Shown piece after piece: positions 9,063 to 17,925 of a DNA stretch of 64,000 nt. Source of the DNA: Thermoguttaceae bacterium (GTDB taxonomy: Bacteria > Planctomycetota > Planctomycetia > Pirellulales > Thermoguttaceae); contig JAGBDN010000101.1 of NCBI GenBank assembly GCA_017937485.1, positions 142,066 to 206,065 on the forward strand. Direction: 5' to 3'. Within the stretch, counting starts at the first letter, position 1. Each line of letters opens with the position of its first letter. The notes beneath the pieces were generated by a model that had not been told where the DNA came from, searched no databases, and was given only the letters and a program-made list of their open reading frames with translations. Made by a program: the position numbers and the translations under genes.

Positions 9063-9272
9063 TTACTCGGAGCGTCCGCAACCGCAACCGCTCGACTTTT
9101 CGTCTTCGCCGCCGTTGCAACCGCCGCAACCCGCGCAACCGCAACTTTTCTTCTCCGCGCCGCCTCCGCAGCCGCAGCCGCAACCGCTCGACTTGAACGT
9201 CCGACGCGCTCGAAAGACGACGTAAATCAAACAAGCGACGACGATCGCTCCGACAATAAATTTTTCCGTCAT
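9063..9272 (-). CDS. FeoB-associated-type Cys-rich small membrane protein
   Basis: 69 residues from the ATG at 9272, which has GAGGA just upstream; a longer version to 9362 has no ribosome site. One membrane helix (residues 5-20, FIVGAIVVACLIYVVF) is followed by RARRTF and a tail in which 12 of about 40 residues are Cys, in CGCGCG and CGCAGCGGC runs. This is the layout of the FeoB-associated Cys-rich membrane protein family (PF12669). No feoA or feoB is nearby, so it is an orphan copy here. A metal-binding role in the membrane is likely but not shown. Confidence 0.7.
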   Translation of the reverse strand: MTEKFIVGAIVVACLIYVVFRARRTFKSSGCGCGCGGGAEKKSCGCAGCGGCNGGEDEKSSGCGCGRSE

Positions 9273-9524
9273 TTTTCCTCCTTGCGACGTTCCGCACTCT
9301 CGTTCGAGCGTTCGAACGTTCCCGCCCGACGTTTCCCGTCGCGTTTTCATTTTATCGACCAAATCGCGCCTTTTCGCCCGGTTGAAAGCGCGTTTCGTCC
9401 CTTTTTTCCTTTTTTTCCCCGACGAGGGCGCCTCCCGCCCGAAAAACCTTGCCGATTTTAACGGTTCTACCGGTCGAATCGCCGTTAAATTCGATTAGGT
9501 CGCCGCCGTCGCGTTAAAAATCGG

Positions 9525-9553
9525 TTGTTTTTCGACGCCGCGCCCTTTATACT
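9525..9553 (+). promoter_or_regulatory. Sigma-70-type promoter for the DUF1080 gene
   Basis: TTGTTT (9525-9530) and TATACT (9548-9553) are 17 bases apart, with about 75 bases of leader before the ATG at 9637. Confidence 0.6.
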
Positions 9554-9636
9554 ATAGACGTTTTCGAGCTAGCGGTCGCTTTCGTCAAAATCGCTTCGCG
9601 CTCAAATAATTGCCCCGTTTTTCAAGGAGCCGCGCA

Positions 9637-10488
9637 ATGCCAGTTCGTCGCCGTCTTTTCCCCGCTTTTTTATCGCTCGCGCTCGCCGTCGGCCCCGTTT
9701 TTTCCGCCTTGCCCGCTTTCGCCGACGCGCCCGCCGACCTGCGCGCCGCGTTCGACGCTAAAGTCGCCGCCGACGCCGAAGAAATCCCGCTCTTCAACGG
9801 CGTTAACCTCGACGGTTGGGAAGTTTGCGTTCGCGGTCTCGGCGCCTCCGACCCGAAAGGCGTTTTCAGCGTCCAAGACGGCGCGCTTCGCGTTAGCGGC
9901 GAAATGTACGGCGGCCTTATGTCGGTCGGCTCTTACTCGAATTACCGGCTGACGGTCGAGTTCAAATGGGGCGACGCGACTTGGGGCGCTCGCGCCGACA
10001 AAGCCCGCGATTCCGGCGTTTTGTTCCATTCGTTCGGCCCGGGCGACGGTTTCGGCGGCGTTTGGGCGCGCTCGGTCGAGGCGAACGTTATCGAAGGCGG
10101 CGTCGGCGACTTTTGGATCGTCGGCGGCCCGAACGACGGAATCGCGGCGACCTGCGACGTCGTAAAACGCGGCGACGCCAAAGTTTGCGTTCGCGAAGGC
10201 GGCGAACCGGTCGAAATAACCGACAACGCCCAAGGCTGCTTCCAATGGGTCGGACGCTCCCCCGACTGGCGCGACGTCAAAGGTTTCCGCGGCCCGAACG
10301 ACGTCGACCGTCCGAACGACTGGAACGAATTGACGATTTACGCGATCGGCGACGCCGCCGAGTTTTACGTCAACGGCGTTTTCGTCAACCGCGTTTACAA
10401 CCTGAAACAGACGAGCGGCAAAATCCAGTTGCAGTCGGAGGGCGCGGAAATTTTCTTCCGCAACGTTTCCCTCCTCCCGCTCGATTGA
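9637..10488 (+). CDS. Secreted DUF1080 (3-keto-disaccharide hydrolase-like) protein
   Basis: 283 residues. The ATG at 9637 is preceded by AAGGAG with seven bases spacing. A signal peptide covers residues 1 to about 33 (hydrophobic LFPAFLSLALAVGPVFSALPAFA). The remainder is one DUF1080 domain (PF06439), a concanavalin-like beta sandwich: it opens with IPLFNGVNLDGWEV, has YRLTVEFKWG, DSGVLFHS and a terminal IQLQSEGAEIFFRNV, all family hallmarks. Members act on 3-keto-glycosides or bind sugars outside the cell. It is closely similar to the C-terminal half of the next gene, so the two arose by duplication. Substrate unknown. Confidence 0.88.
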   Translation: MPVRRRLFPAFLSLALAVGPVFSALPAFADAPADLRAAFDAKVAADAEEIPLFNGVNLDGWEVCVRGLGASDPKGVFSVQDGALRVSGEMYGGLMSVGSYSNYRLTVEFKWGDATWGARADKARDSGVLFHSFGPGDGFGGVWARSVEANVIEGGVGDFWIVGGPNDGIAATCDVVKRGDAKVCVREGGEPVEITDNAQGCFQWVGRSPDWRDVKGFRGPNDVDRPNDWNELTIYAIGDAAEFYVNGVFVNRVYNLKQTSGKIQLQSEGAEIFFRNVSLLPLD

Positions 10489-10565
10489 CGCCGCGTCGCC
10501 AACGGTTTTCCCCGTTTTTTTATCGCTTAATTTTCCCAACTTAACCGTTTGAAAGAAAGAACGTT

Positions 10566-12077
10566 ATGTCCGTTTCCCGTTTTTTTTCTCCGCTCCTGAT
10601 TTTAGCGCTCGGCGCCCTTCCCGCGTTCGCCGACGACGAAGCGATCGCCGCCTCTAAGAACCCGAAAGAAGCGGAGTTGCGCTCAAAAGTCGTCGACTAT
10701 ATGCGCGCCGCCGCGAGCGTCGAATGGACGCCGAAAGAAGATATCGAGTACTGGAACGCCTCCGGTTTCGTCTTCAAAAAGGGCGAAACGTATTACGGTC
10801 TGCCGTACACGCAATTCCAACGCAATCACAACCTTGCGTCGTTCGAAACGCAAATCGAAACGATCGACGGTCAACGCGTTTACGTCGGCCCGACCAACCG
10901 CGAAGGCTATTTCGGCTCCGACTGCTCCGCGTCCGTTTCGAACGCTTGGCGGCAAGTCGACCCGGACCTCCCGGCCCTCCTGACGCGCCGCATGATCCCG
11001 GACCGTCCGAAAGAAGTCGTTCCGGTCGGCGACTACCCGTTGAACTTTTACGATTCGACGCCTAACATCGTTAAAGAGGCGGGTTACGAAACGATGAAAG
11101 CCGCTTACGCCCAGCTGAAACCGGCGGACGCGGTCGTAATGCACGTCGATTACGACGGGCACGTGATGCTGATTTTGAAAAACGACCCGGAAAACGAGCG
11201 CGTTTTCGTCTCCGACCAAACCGGCCTCGCCAACGGCAAACCGAAGGGAAAAGACGGTCGCTCGACCTTCCGCGTCGATTGCGAATACTCTTATAAGCGC
11301 TTATTTGACAACGGTTACATTCCGATCGCGCTCAAAGTCATCGACGACGCCGCGAACGAAAAACATCTCTTCAACGGCGAAAATCTCGACGGTTGGCGCG
11401 TCTTCCTGAAGAAGAGCGGAACCGACGACCCGGAAGGCGTTTTCTCGGTCAAGGACGGCGTTCTCCGAATCGGCGGCGAGGATTGGGGCGGTCTTTCGAC
11501 GCTCGAAAGTTTTGAAAATTACCGACTTACCGTCGAGTTCAAATGGGGCGACAAAACGACGCCCGCCGACCGCCGCGGCGCCCGCGACTCCGGCGTCATG
11601 ATTCACGCGAACGGCCCGGACAACGGTTTCGCCGGACTTTGGGCCCGTTCGATTCAAGCGAACCTCGTCGAAGGCGGAATCGGCGACATTTGCGTCGTCG
11701 CGCAACCGCAAGACGGTTTAGAGGCGACCGGCGACGTCGTGAAGCGCCCGGGCGGTCGCGTTTTCGACCCGAAAAACGGGAAGCCGGAAACGATTCGCGC
11801 CAACTCGGACGGCGTCATCCAATGGCTCGGCCGTTCGCCTAACTGGAAGAACGAACGGGACTTCCGCGGCCCGCTCGACGTCGACCGCCCCGGCGATTGG
11901 AACGAACTCGTTATTTACGCCGTCGGCGACGTTATGGAGGTTTACCTCAACGGCAAATTCGTCAACCGCGCGTACAACCTGAAGCCGACGTCCGGTCGCA
12001 TCCAGTTGCAATCGGAAGGTTTCGAGATTTTCTTCCGTCGCGTTTCGATTCGTCCTTGGAACAAACCGCTCGATTGA
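10566..12077 (+). CDS. Secreted NlpC/P60-like amidase fused to DUF1080
   Basis: 503 residues. A signal peptide (residues 1-22) precedes a papain-like domain (about 35-260) with a candidate nucleophile in GSDCSASVSNAW (near residue 121) and a candidate His in DYDGHVMLIL (near residue 199), as in NlpC/P60 hydrolases; nucleophile and His motifs are in the right order. From residue 270 a complete DUF1080 domain follows (LFNGENLDGWRVF, YRLTVEFKWG, DSGVMIHA, IQLQSEGFEIFFRRV), paralogous to the preceding gene 77 bases upstream. The fusion suggests an enzyme cutting peptide or amide bonds in a glycan-rich substrate such as cell wall, but the substrate is not known. The first domain call is less certain than the second. 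Confidence 0.75.
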   Translation: MSVSRFFSPLLILALGALPAFADDEAIAASKNPKEAELRSKVVDYMRAAASVEWTPKEDIEYWNASGFVFKKGETYYGLPYTQFQRNHNLASFETQIETIDGQRVYVGPTNREGYFGSDCSASVSNAWRQVDPDLPALLTRRMIPDRPKEVVPVGDYPLNFYDSTPNIVKEAGYETMKAAYAQLKPADAVVMHVDYDGHVMLILKNDPENERVFVSDQTGLANGKPKGKDGRSTFRVDCEYSYKRLFDNGYIPIALKVIDDAANEKHLFNGENLDGWRVFLKKSGTDDPEGVFSVKDGVLRIGGEDWGGLSTLESFENYRLTVEFKWGDKTTPADRRGARDSGVMIHANGPDNGFAGLWARSIQANLVEGGIGDICVVAQPQDGLEATGDVVKRPGGRVFDPKNGKPETIRANSDGVIQWLGRSPNWKNERDFRGPLDVDRPGDWNELVIYAVGDVMEVYLNGKFVNRAYNLKPTSGRIQLQSEGFEIFFRRVSIRPWNKPLD

Positions 12078-12136
12078 CATTGCGTCGTCCCGCAACCTTT
12101 TAACGCGACGCAACCGTTTTAACCGCGCCGTTTAGT

Positions 12137-12200
12137 CCGACGTTTCTTGTTAAAGCAAACGTCGGGCGGCGCCTTGTCGACGGCGCGTCGTTTTTTGTTT
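12137..12200 (+). terminator. Double hairpin terminator after the DUF1080 pair
   Basis: A first perfect stem CCGACGTTT/AAACGTCGG (12137-12145 with 12157-12165) is followed by a short stem CGACG/CGTCG (12178-12190) and then TTTTTTGTTTT. Confidence 0.6.
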
Positions 12201-12247
12201 TCCCTTCCATTGTTCCGTTTTGCTCCTTTCTCAACGAAAGTCCTTCA

Positions 12248-13144
12248 ATGAAAACGCCTTCCCTTTTAAAAACGTTCGCCGCCGTCGCGCTTTTTTCGAC
12301 GGCGCTCTTCGCGACGACGCAAGTTCCGGCGCAAGAAAAGGTCGAACTTTGGCCGAATCTCGCGCCCAACGAAACGGTTCGCGAACCGAACGTCGAAAAC
12401 CCGGCCGGTTCCGCGCGCCGCGTAACGACGCCGTATCTCCTTATTTTTCAACCGGAAAAGAAAACGTCCGACGTTTGCGTTTTGACGATTCCCGGCGGCG
12501 GCTTCAATACCTGCTTTTACGGCGAAGAAGGAATCCCGAACGCTAAGTTCTGGAACTCCAAAGGTTACGTCTCCGCCGTTCTCGTTTACCGCGCCCCGCG
12601 TCCGGCGTCCGGCCCGATTTACGCTCCGGCGCTTCAAGACGCCCGCCGCGCAATTCGTTATCTTCGCGCCAACGCCCCAAAACTCGGAATCGACCCGAAC
12701 AAAATCGGCGCCCAGGGATACTCCGCCGGCGCCTGCCTGACGCTGCTCGCCGCAACCAATTCGGAAACCGAGGTTTACGAACCGGTCGACGAACTCGACA
12801 AAACGCCCGCCAACCTAAATTTCGCGATTCCGATTTATCCGGCTTACGTCCTGACCGACGGCGCGACCGACCCGAACGCGAACAAAGGCGAAGGCGCGGA
12901 AATTTTGAGCGATTTTCGTTTCGACGCGAAAACGCCGCCCCTTTGCCTCGTTCACGGCGACGCCGACATTTATTCGCCGCTCGGTTCGGTCGAGGTTTAC
13001 AAGAAGCTGCGCAAACTCGGAATTCCTTGCGAATTACACGTTTACGCGGGCGCGCCGCACGGCTTCATGTTTTGGAACGACAAGCCGAACGCCGCCGATT
13101 GGCAAGAACGTTGCGCCGCTTGGCTGAAGAAAATCGGCTTCTAA
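12248..13144 (+). CDS. Secreted alpha/beta hydrolase (acetyl-esterase-like)
   Basis: 298 residues with a signal peptide (about 1-29, cut after VPAQ). The oxyanion segment is IPGGGFNTC (residues 81-89), the nucleophile elbow is GYSAG with Ser159, the acid is in LVHGDADIYSP and the His in GAPHGFMFW. These mark a BD-FAE/axe-type esterase of the polysaccharide-deacetylating kind. The opening motif VELWPNLAPNE is typical of this subfamily. It stands as a separate unit after the DUF1080 genes, with a strong terminator behind it. The likely job is removal of acyl groups from plant or host glycans; the exact ester is not known. Confidence 0.88.
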   Translation: MKTPSLLKTFAAVALFSTALFATTQVPAQEKVELWPNLAPNETVREPNVENPAGSARRVTTPYLLIFQPEKKTSDVCVLTIPGGGFNTCFYGEEGIPNAKFWNSKGYVSAVLVYRAPRPASGPIYAPALQDARRAIRYLRANAPKLGIDPNKIGAQGYSAGACLTLLAATNSETEVYEPVDELDKTPANLNFAIPIYPAYVLTDGATDPNANKGEGAEILSDFRFDAKTPPLCLVHGDADIYSPLGSVEVYKKLRKLGIPCELHVYAGAPHGFMFWNDKPNAADWQERCAAWLKKIGF

Positions 13145-13214
13145 CGTTTGACGCAACCGCCGCGAAACAAGCGTTTCCAACGCAAAAGCGACGCGTTGTC
13201 AAACGTCGTTAAAC

Positions 13215-13268
13215 GAAAAACCGCGCCGAATCGACATTCACCGTCGAACCGGCGCGGTTTCTTTTTCG
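13215..13268. terminator. Bidirectional terminator
   Basis: A 10-bp stem AACCGCGCCG/CGGCGCGGTT (13219-13228 with 13250-13259), flanked by an A-run on one side and TTTCTTTTTC on the other, serves the convergent esterase and epimerase genes. Confidence 0.8.
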
Positions 13269-13295
13269 CAACGTAACACGCGCTATTTTAGACGT

Positions 13296-14309
13296 TTAGT
13301 CGACAATCTTATAATATTCGCGGAACCACTCGACAAAGCGCGCCAAGCCGACTTCGATCGGCGTGTTCGGGCGGAAGTCGAAATCGCGTTCGAGTTCCGA
13401 AACGTCCGCGTAAGTTTGGTACACGTCGCCCGCCTGCATCGGCTTAAAGTCAAGGTGCGCGGGTCGTTGAATCAAGCGCTCCAACGTGTCGATAAAGTCG
13501 AGCAACTTTTCCGGTTTGTTGTTGCCGATATTGTAAACCTTGGCGCGGTCGCCCTTTGCGTTCGGCTTCGGCGGGTTGCAGAGCATATTTTCGATCCCGG
13601 CGACAATATCGTCGACGTAAGTGAAGTCGCGCAACATATCGCCGTGATTGAAAACTTGCAACTGTTCGCCGTTAAAGATTTTACGCGCAAAAATGAACGC
13701 CGCCATATCCGGACGCCCCCAAGGGCCGTACACGGTGAAGAAACGCAAACCGGTCGTCGGAATCCCGTACAGGTGCGAATAGGAATACGCGAGAAGTTCG
13801 TTCGCTTTTTTCGTCGCGGCGTAGAGGGAAATCGGTTCGTCGACGCGGTCGTCGGTCGAGAACGGCGTCTTTTCTTGGTTGCCGTAAACGGAAGAACTCG
13901 ACGCGTAAAGCAAGTGTTCAACCGGGTTATGTCGGCACGCTTCCAAAATATTGCAGAAGCCGACGAGGTTCGAGTCGACGTAAGCCTTCGGATTTTCTAG
14001 CGAATAACGGACGCCCGCCTGCGCCGCCAAGTTGACGACGACGTCGAATCGCTCTTCGGCGAAAAGCGCGTTCACCGCCTCGGCGTCGGCCAAATCGCCC
14101 TTCGCGAACTTGAAGTTTTCAAAGGGTTTAAGTTGTTCGAGCCGAGCGTATTTCAGATTAACGTCGTAATAATCGTTAATATTGTCGAACCCGACGACTT
14201 GCGCGCCTTGGGACGCCAACTTCTTCGCAAGGTGAAACCCGATAAAACCGGCGGCTCCGGTTACCAAATATTTTTTCGCCGGATCGAACGGCTTAAACAT
14301 CGTCGTCAT
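13296..14309 (-). CDS. NAD-dependent epimerase, UDP-glucuronate 4-epimerase-like
   Basis: 337 residues, extended SDR family. NAD-binding motif GAAGFIGFHLA near residue 18, the segment FDNINDYYDVNLKYARL that is characteristic of UDP-glucuronate/galacturonate epimerases, Ser triad region SSSSVYG and the catalytic YAATK (Tyr-x-x-x-Lys), then LRFFTVYGPWGRPDMA. Ribosome site AAAGG precedes the ATG. It follows the nucleotidyltransferase by 75 bases on the same strand, so the pair is probably one operon making an activated sugar for surface polysaccharide. Substrate specificity among UDP-uronic acids is inferred. Confidence 0.88.
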   Translation of the reverse strand: MTTMFKPFDPAKKYLVTGAAGFIGFHLAKKLASQGAQVVGFDNINDYYDVNLKYARLEQLKPFENFKFAKGDLADAEAVNALFAEERFDVVVNLAAQAGVRYSLENPKAYVDSNLVGFCNILEACRHNPVEHLLYASSSSVYGNQEKTPFSTDDRVDEPISLYAATKKANELLAYSYSHLYGIPTTGLRFFTVYGPWGRPDMAAFIFARKIFNGEQLQVFNHGDMLRDFTYVDDIVAGIENMLCNPPKPNAKGDRAKVYNIGNNKPEKLLDFIDTLERLIQRPAHLDFKPMQAGDVYQTYADVSELERDFDFRPNTPIEVGLARFVEWFREYYKIVD

Positions 14310-14384
14310 AACGTTTACCTTTCGTCGTTTTCAAGAACGCGACAAAAATTAAACGGCGTCGCGCTCCCCGCTTCCGCGTTTGTT

Positions 14385-15158
14385 TTACGCGTCGCAACCT
14401 TTGTATTCGGCTTTAATTTTTTGATAACTTTCGAGATTCCCGACGTCGAAGCGGACGCCCGGCGCCTCGAAGGCGAACGTCGGCTCGTTTTTGCACGTCC
14501 ACGCGAGAAAACTTCCCGGCGCGTCGAATCCGCACCCGTCGGCCAAGGCGGCGCGAATTTTTTCGCAAGTCAAACCGGCGTAACAGTAAAAGGGCGGCGC
14601 GCACCAATGCGATTTCGGCTCCGCGGGCTTCTCTTCCATCGACAAAACGCGGTCGTCGTCGGCAATTTCCAGGACGCCGCACTTGCGCAATTTTTCGACG
14701 CTCGGCTCGAAATACCGCATTCCCGCGTTGGCGCCGGGCGTTTCCTTCCCCTTGCGTTCGAAGTAGTCGAGGAAGAGGTTCAGCGAGAAACTCAAGACGT
14801 TGTCCCCGGCGACGACGAGCGTATCCCCCGACCAGCCAAGGGTTTCCATCGCGAACAAAATGTCCTTCACCGCCCCGATTCGCGTCTCGTTCGAGGTCGA
14901 ACCGTCGTCGACGATTTCGATCGGAGCGTTAAATTTCGTCGCGCCCGCTTGCTTAGCGTCGCGCCATTTGCGAAAATGTTCGGCGAATTTCGCGTTCGAA
15001 ACGACGGCGCAACGTTTGATTTTACCGCTTCGATTCAAGTCGTCCAAGAGCCAGTCGACGATCGTTTTGCCGCCGACTTCGAGGAGCGGTTTCGGGAAAT
15101 TTTCCGTCAGCGGATAAAGCCGCGTCGCGTATCCGGCGGCCAACACGATGCAATTCAT
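14385..15158 (-). CDS. Sugar-phosphate nucleotidyltransferase
   Basis: 257 residues from the ATG at 15158 (MNCIVLAAGYATRLYPLT); a start nine codons earlier would precede the AAAAGGG ribosome site and is less likely. The N-terminal LAAGYATRLYPLT and KPLLEVGGK motifs bind nucleotide and sugar-phosphate, and VVAGDNVLSFSL holds the metal-binding Asp. The C-terminus (RFDVGNLESYQKI) is typical of short one-domain glucose-1-phosphate-type transferases. It is the first gene after a consensus promoter and is transcribed with the epimerase. Which nucleotide and sugar are used cannot be told from sequence. Confidence 0.83.
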   Translation of the reverse strand: MNCIVLAAGYATRLYPLTENFPKPLLEVGGKTIVDWLLDDLNRSGKIKRCAVVSNAKFAEHFRKWRDAKQAGATKFNAPIEIVDDGSTSNETRIGAVKDILFAMETLGWSGDTLVVAGDNVLSFSLNLFLDYFERKGKETPGANAGMRYFEPSVEKLRKCGVLEIADDDRVLSMEEKPAEPKSHWCAPPFYCYAGLTCEKIRAALADGCGFDAPGSFLAWTCKNEPTFAFEAPGVRFDVGNLESYQKIKAEYKGCDA

Positions 15159-15247
15159 CTTTACGCAACCCTTTTTAAAATCCAATTTAGCGCGCCGTCC
15201 AAACGTCGAAAAACTATTTTAAGACGCAAACGAGACGCCGCTTTTTA

Positions 15248-15276
15248 TTTATACCCTCGCCTTGCCGCTTTGTCAA
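15248..15276 (-). promoter_or_regulatory. Consensus sigma-70 promoter for the nucleotide-sugar operon
   Basis: On the minus strand TTGACA (15271-15276) and TATAAA (15248-15253) are exactly 17 bases apart, 90 bases before the nucleotidyltransferase start. The same 392-bp gap carries a weaker plus-strand candidate for ispG, TTGACT at 15422-15427 with GAAAAT 16 bases on. Confidence 0.78.
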
Positions 15277-15550
15277 GGGGCCCCGCGAAACCGCTTCGAT
15301 CCGCGCGACCGTCATTTTTTTCCAGCGTTGCCGCAAGATTTTAATCGAACGCAACCGCTTTGCCAACGTCGGTTAGCGCAAGCCGAGGTCGCGTTCGACG
15401 TAAAAAATTTTTCGCCGCCGATTGACTTTTTATCGCGATGCGCGAAAATAACAAAAGAGACGCGGCCCCGCCGGTTCGCGCCTTCGTTTTCGAGTTCAGG
15501 CGCCGCCGCGCCGCCGTTTTTAACGCACTAAAATCAACGGAAAGAAACCA

Positions 15551-16744
15551 ATGACGACCGCTCGACGAACGACGCGCAAGTTCCGCGTCGGCAACGCTTA
15601 CATCGGAGGCGACGCCCCCGTCTTGATTCAAACGATGACCGCGACGAAAACGACCGACGTTTCCGCGACCGCCGCCTCGGTCAAAACGCTCGCTGAAGCG
15701 GGCGCCGGGCTCGTTCGCGTCGCCGTCGACTCCCCGAACGACGCGAAAGCGCTCGCCGAAATTCGCCGCTTAACCCTTGGCGTCGCCAATATTTCCGTCG
15801 ACCTGCAAGAAAATTTCCGCTTGGCCGAAGCGGTCGCGCCTTACGTCGACAAAATCCGTTACAATCCGGGACATTTGGGGCGGCTCGAACCGGAATTGAG
15901 TTGGCAAAAGAAGGTTGAATTTCTCGTCGAAACCGCCCGCGCGAACGACTGCGCCCTCCGCGTCGGCGTCAACTGCGGCAGCGTCGACCCGGTTAAACTC
16001 GCCCGATACAAGGAGTTAGTCGCGCAAAACGGCGGCGTCGCGCCGGAAGGCGAATCGGTCTTCGCTCCGCTCCTCGAAAGCGCGCTCGAACACGTCGACT
16101 TCCTCGACTCGCTAAACTTCGACCGTTACTGCGTTTCGATCAAAGACTCCGACCCGGAAACGGTCGTTTTGGCGAACCGCCGTTTCGCCGAATTGCGCCC
16201 GCAAATCCCGCTCCACCTTGGCGTTACCGAAGCCGGCGCCCCGCCCCGCGGCGTTTTGAAGTCGCGACTCGCGCTCGAAACCCTTTTAAACGAAGGAATT
16301 GGGGAAACGCTCCGCGTCTCGCTGACGGTCGAAGCGAACCGCAAAACGGAGGAAATCGAAGCGGGCCGCGCGATTCTCGCCAACGTCGCCGCCGGAACGG
16401 TCGTCGATCCGGCGACGAAACTTCCCGCGCTAAACGTCGTCAGTTGCCCAAGTTGCAGTCGGGTGCAGAACGGGCGTTTCGTCGAGTTGGCGCGACGTCT
16501 CGAAGCGGCGGCGGAATTCGCTCGCGACTACCCGCTAAAAATCGCGACGATGGGCTGCCGCGTCAACGGCCCCGGCGAAACGGACGACGCCGACGTCGGG
16601 CTTTGGTGCGGCGCCGACCGCGTTAACTTGAAGAGCGGCGGGGAGTTAGTCGGCGCGTTCGGATACGACGAAATCGTCGACAAAGCGCTCGAACTTCTCC
16701 GCGAAAAAATCCGCGAATACGACGCGAAACACGCTCAAAACTAA
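15551..16744 (+). CDS. ispG: 4-hydroxy-3-methylbut-2-enyl diphosphate synthase (IspG/GcpE)
   Basis: 397 residues. This [4Fe-4S] enzyme makes HMBPP from MEcPP in the MEP isoprenoid pathway. The TIM-barrel part contains PVLIQTMTATKTTD, DKIRYNPGHLG and LRVGVNCGS. The C-terminal cluster-binding part has C299 and C302 (CPSCSR) and C336 (MGCRVNGPGE, followed by the conserved Glu). It is about 25 residues longer than the E. coli protein, with extra sequence around residues 160-180. Length and motifs fit the two-domain type. dxr of the same pathway lies at 34408-35628, in a different operon. Confidence 0.95.
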   Translation: MTTARRTTRKFRVGNAYIGGDAPVLIQTMTATKTTDVSATAASVKTLAEAGAGLVRVAVDSPNDAKALAEIRRLTLGVANISVDLQENFRLAEAVAPYVDKIRYNPGHLGRLEPELSWQKKVEFLVETARANDCALRVGVNCGSVDPVKLARYKELVAQNGGVAPEGESVFAPLLESALEHVDFLDSLNFDRYCVSIKDSDPETVVLANRRFAELRPQIPLHLGVTEAGAPPRGVLKSRLALETLLNEGIGETLRVSLTVEANRKTEEIEAGRAILANVAAGTVVDPATKLPALNVVSCPSCSRVQNGRFVELARRLEAAAEFARDYPLKIATMGCRVNGPGETDDADVGLWCGADRVNLKSGGELVGAFGYDEIVDKALELLREKIREYDAKHAQN

Positions 16745-16772
16745 CGTTTGTAACAGACGTTGACGCTGTTCG

Positions 16773-16826
16773 CAAACGACGCGGCGCCGTCGTTCGATAT
16801 TTCATTAACGACGCCGCGTCGTTTTT
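16773..16826 (+). terminator. Strong terminator after ispG
   Basis: A long stem pairs AAACGACGCGGCG and TCGTT with AACGACGCCGCGTCGTTT (a three-base bulge on the left arm) and runs into TTTTT. Confidence 0.8.
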
Positions 16827-16908
16827 CACGCCGACGCAACGTTTCAACGTTTAATTTTCCAAAACTTTCCAACGCCTTTTCTTTGCTCGACGACGTTAGG
16901 AGCCGCCC

Positions 16909-17622
16909 TTGGAAAACGTTACGCGACACGCTTACCTCGACCGTTACCCGGTCGACCCAAATTCGACGCGCGTAGTCGTCGGCACCATCCACCCTCACGA
17001 CGAGGAAAACTTCTTCCTGCCCTTCTTTTACGGCAACAAGATGAGTCTTTGGAAGATGTTAAATCTCGCGACATACGGCGAATTAAACGACCCAAACTTC
17101 GCGCCGCAAGGTAACAACCGCGTCTTTCGAGAGCGCGACGGTTTCGAACACCGAATCACGCTCGACTCGATTCTCCGATTTTTGCGCGCAAAACGCATTT
17201 CAATGAGCGACGCCGTCCGCGAATGCCGCCGCCCCGGAAGCGTTTGGGCCGACGCCGAGCTGATTCCGACGCGCTTGAACGTCGAACTCGTCGAGCAAAT
17301 CCGCGATTCGCAAGTCTCGGAAGTCCTGTTTATGAGCGGGTTTGGAAAAACAAACGCCTTCAAATTATTTTACGTCGACGTATTGCGACAAAAAATAACG
17401 CCGGAGATTCGAGCGCGACGCGAAGTCGTTTGCTCGCCGGAAATTTTCGGTCGCCCGGTTAAATTCTCGATTCTTTACTCCCCGTCCGGCGCCGCGAACG
17501 TCGCGATCGCACAATCCCAGGAATATCGGGCGGTTAAAGAGCGTTACGCGACCTCGGCGACTCCGGTTCGCGACTTTAAAATCGATTATTATCGCCGCAA
17601 ATTTAGCCTCGATGCCAAGTAA
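16909..17622 (+). CDS. Uracil-DNA glycosylase-like superfamily protein
   Basis: 237 residues. The start is TTG at 16909, supported by TAGGAG six bases upstream; no ATG lies nearby. The opening VVVGTIHPHDEENFFLPFFYGNKMSLWKML resembles the UDG-superfamily core (VGT-x-P ... FFYG-x-x-x-x-x-W), seen in hypoxanthine/uracil glycosylase-like proteins, and LFMSGFGKTNAF may match the later active-site strand. The C-terminus holds ILYSPSGAANVAI, where a catalytic-type SPSG turn might occur. A role in base excision is suggested; the family call is moderate, and no repair gene lies next to it. Confidence 0.55.
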   Translation: MENVTRHAYLDRYPVDPNSTRVVVGTIHPHDEENFFLPFFYGNKMSLWKMLNLATYGELNDPNFAPQGNNRVFRERDGFEHRITLDSILRFLRAKRISMSDAVRECRRPGSVWADAELIPTRLNVELVEQIRDSQVSEVLFMSGFGKTNAFKLFYVDVLRQKITPEIRARREVVCSPEIFGRPVKFSILYSPSGAANVAIAQSQEYRAVKERYATSATPVRDFKIDYYRRKFSLDAK

Positions 17623-17733
17623 CGCTCCCTTTCCAAGGTTCGCGCCGCCGCGGTCGTCCGTCCCCGTCGCGCCCTTGTCGCCCGTTATCTCCGCGGTCGC
17701 CGTTTCGTTTCGGCGAGCCGTCGCAAACACAAG

Positions 17734-17780
17734 TTAGCCAAAACTAATACAGCCAAAAACACTAGATTAGTCAAGCCTAA
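17734..17780. repeat. Imperfect inverted repeat in a CG-free island
   Basis: TTAGCCAAAACTAAT (17734-17748) and ATTAGTCAAGCCTAA (17766-17780) match in their outer TTAG and inner ACTAAT parts. The surrounding bases 17725-17793 contain no CG dinucleotide, very unusual here. The rest of the 398-bp gap (17623-18020) has no gene. Confidence 0.4.
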
Positions 17781-17896
17781 CTGCCTCAGCTATCGATTTC
17801 CGAAAGATCCGCAAGCCGTTAAAATCGCCGCGACCGTTACAGCCGGACAAACGTTTCTTTTTTTCGCAAAAGTCGGCGCAAAAACGGAAAAATTCC

Positions 17897-17925
17897 TTTT
17901 CATCGGGTCATTCGGGCGTTAAAAT
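17897..17925 (+). promoter_or_regulatory. Possible promoter for the FHA-GAF kinase
   Basis: TTTTCA (17897-17902) and TAAAAT (17920-17925) are 17 bases apart, about 95 bases before the start at 18021. The -35 element is weak. Confidence 0.4.
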
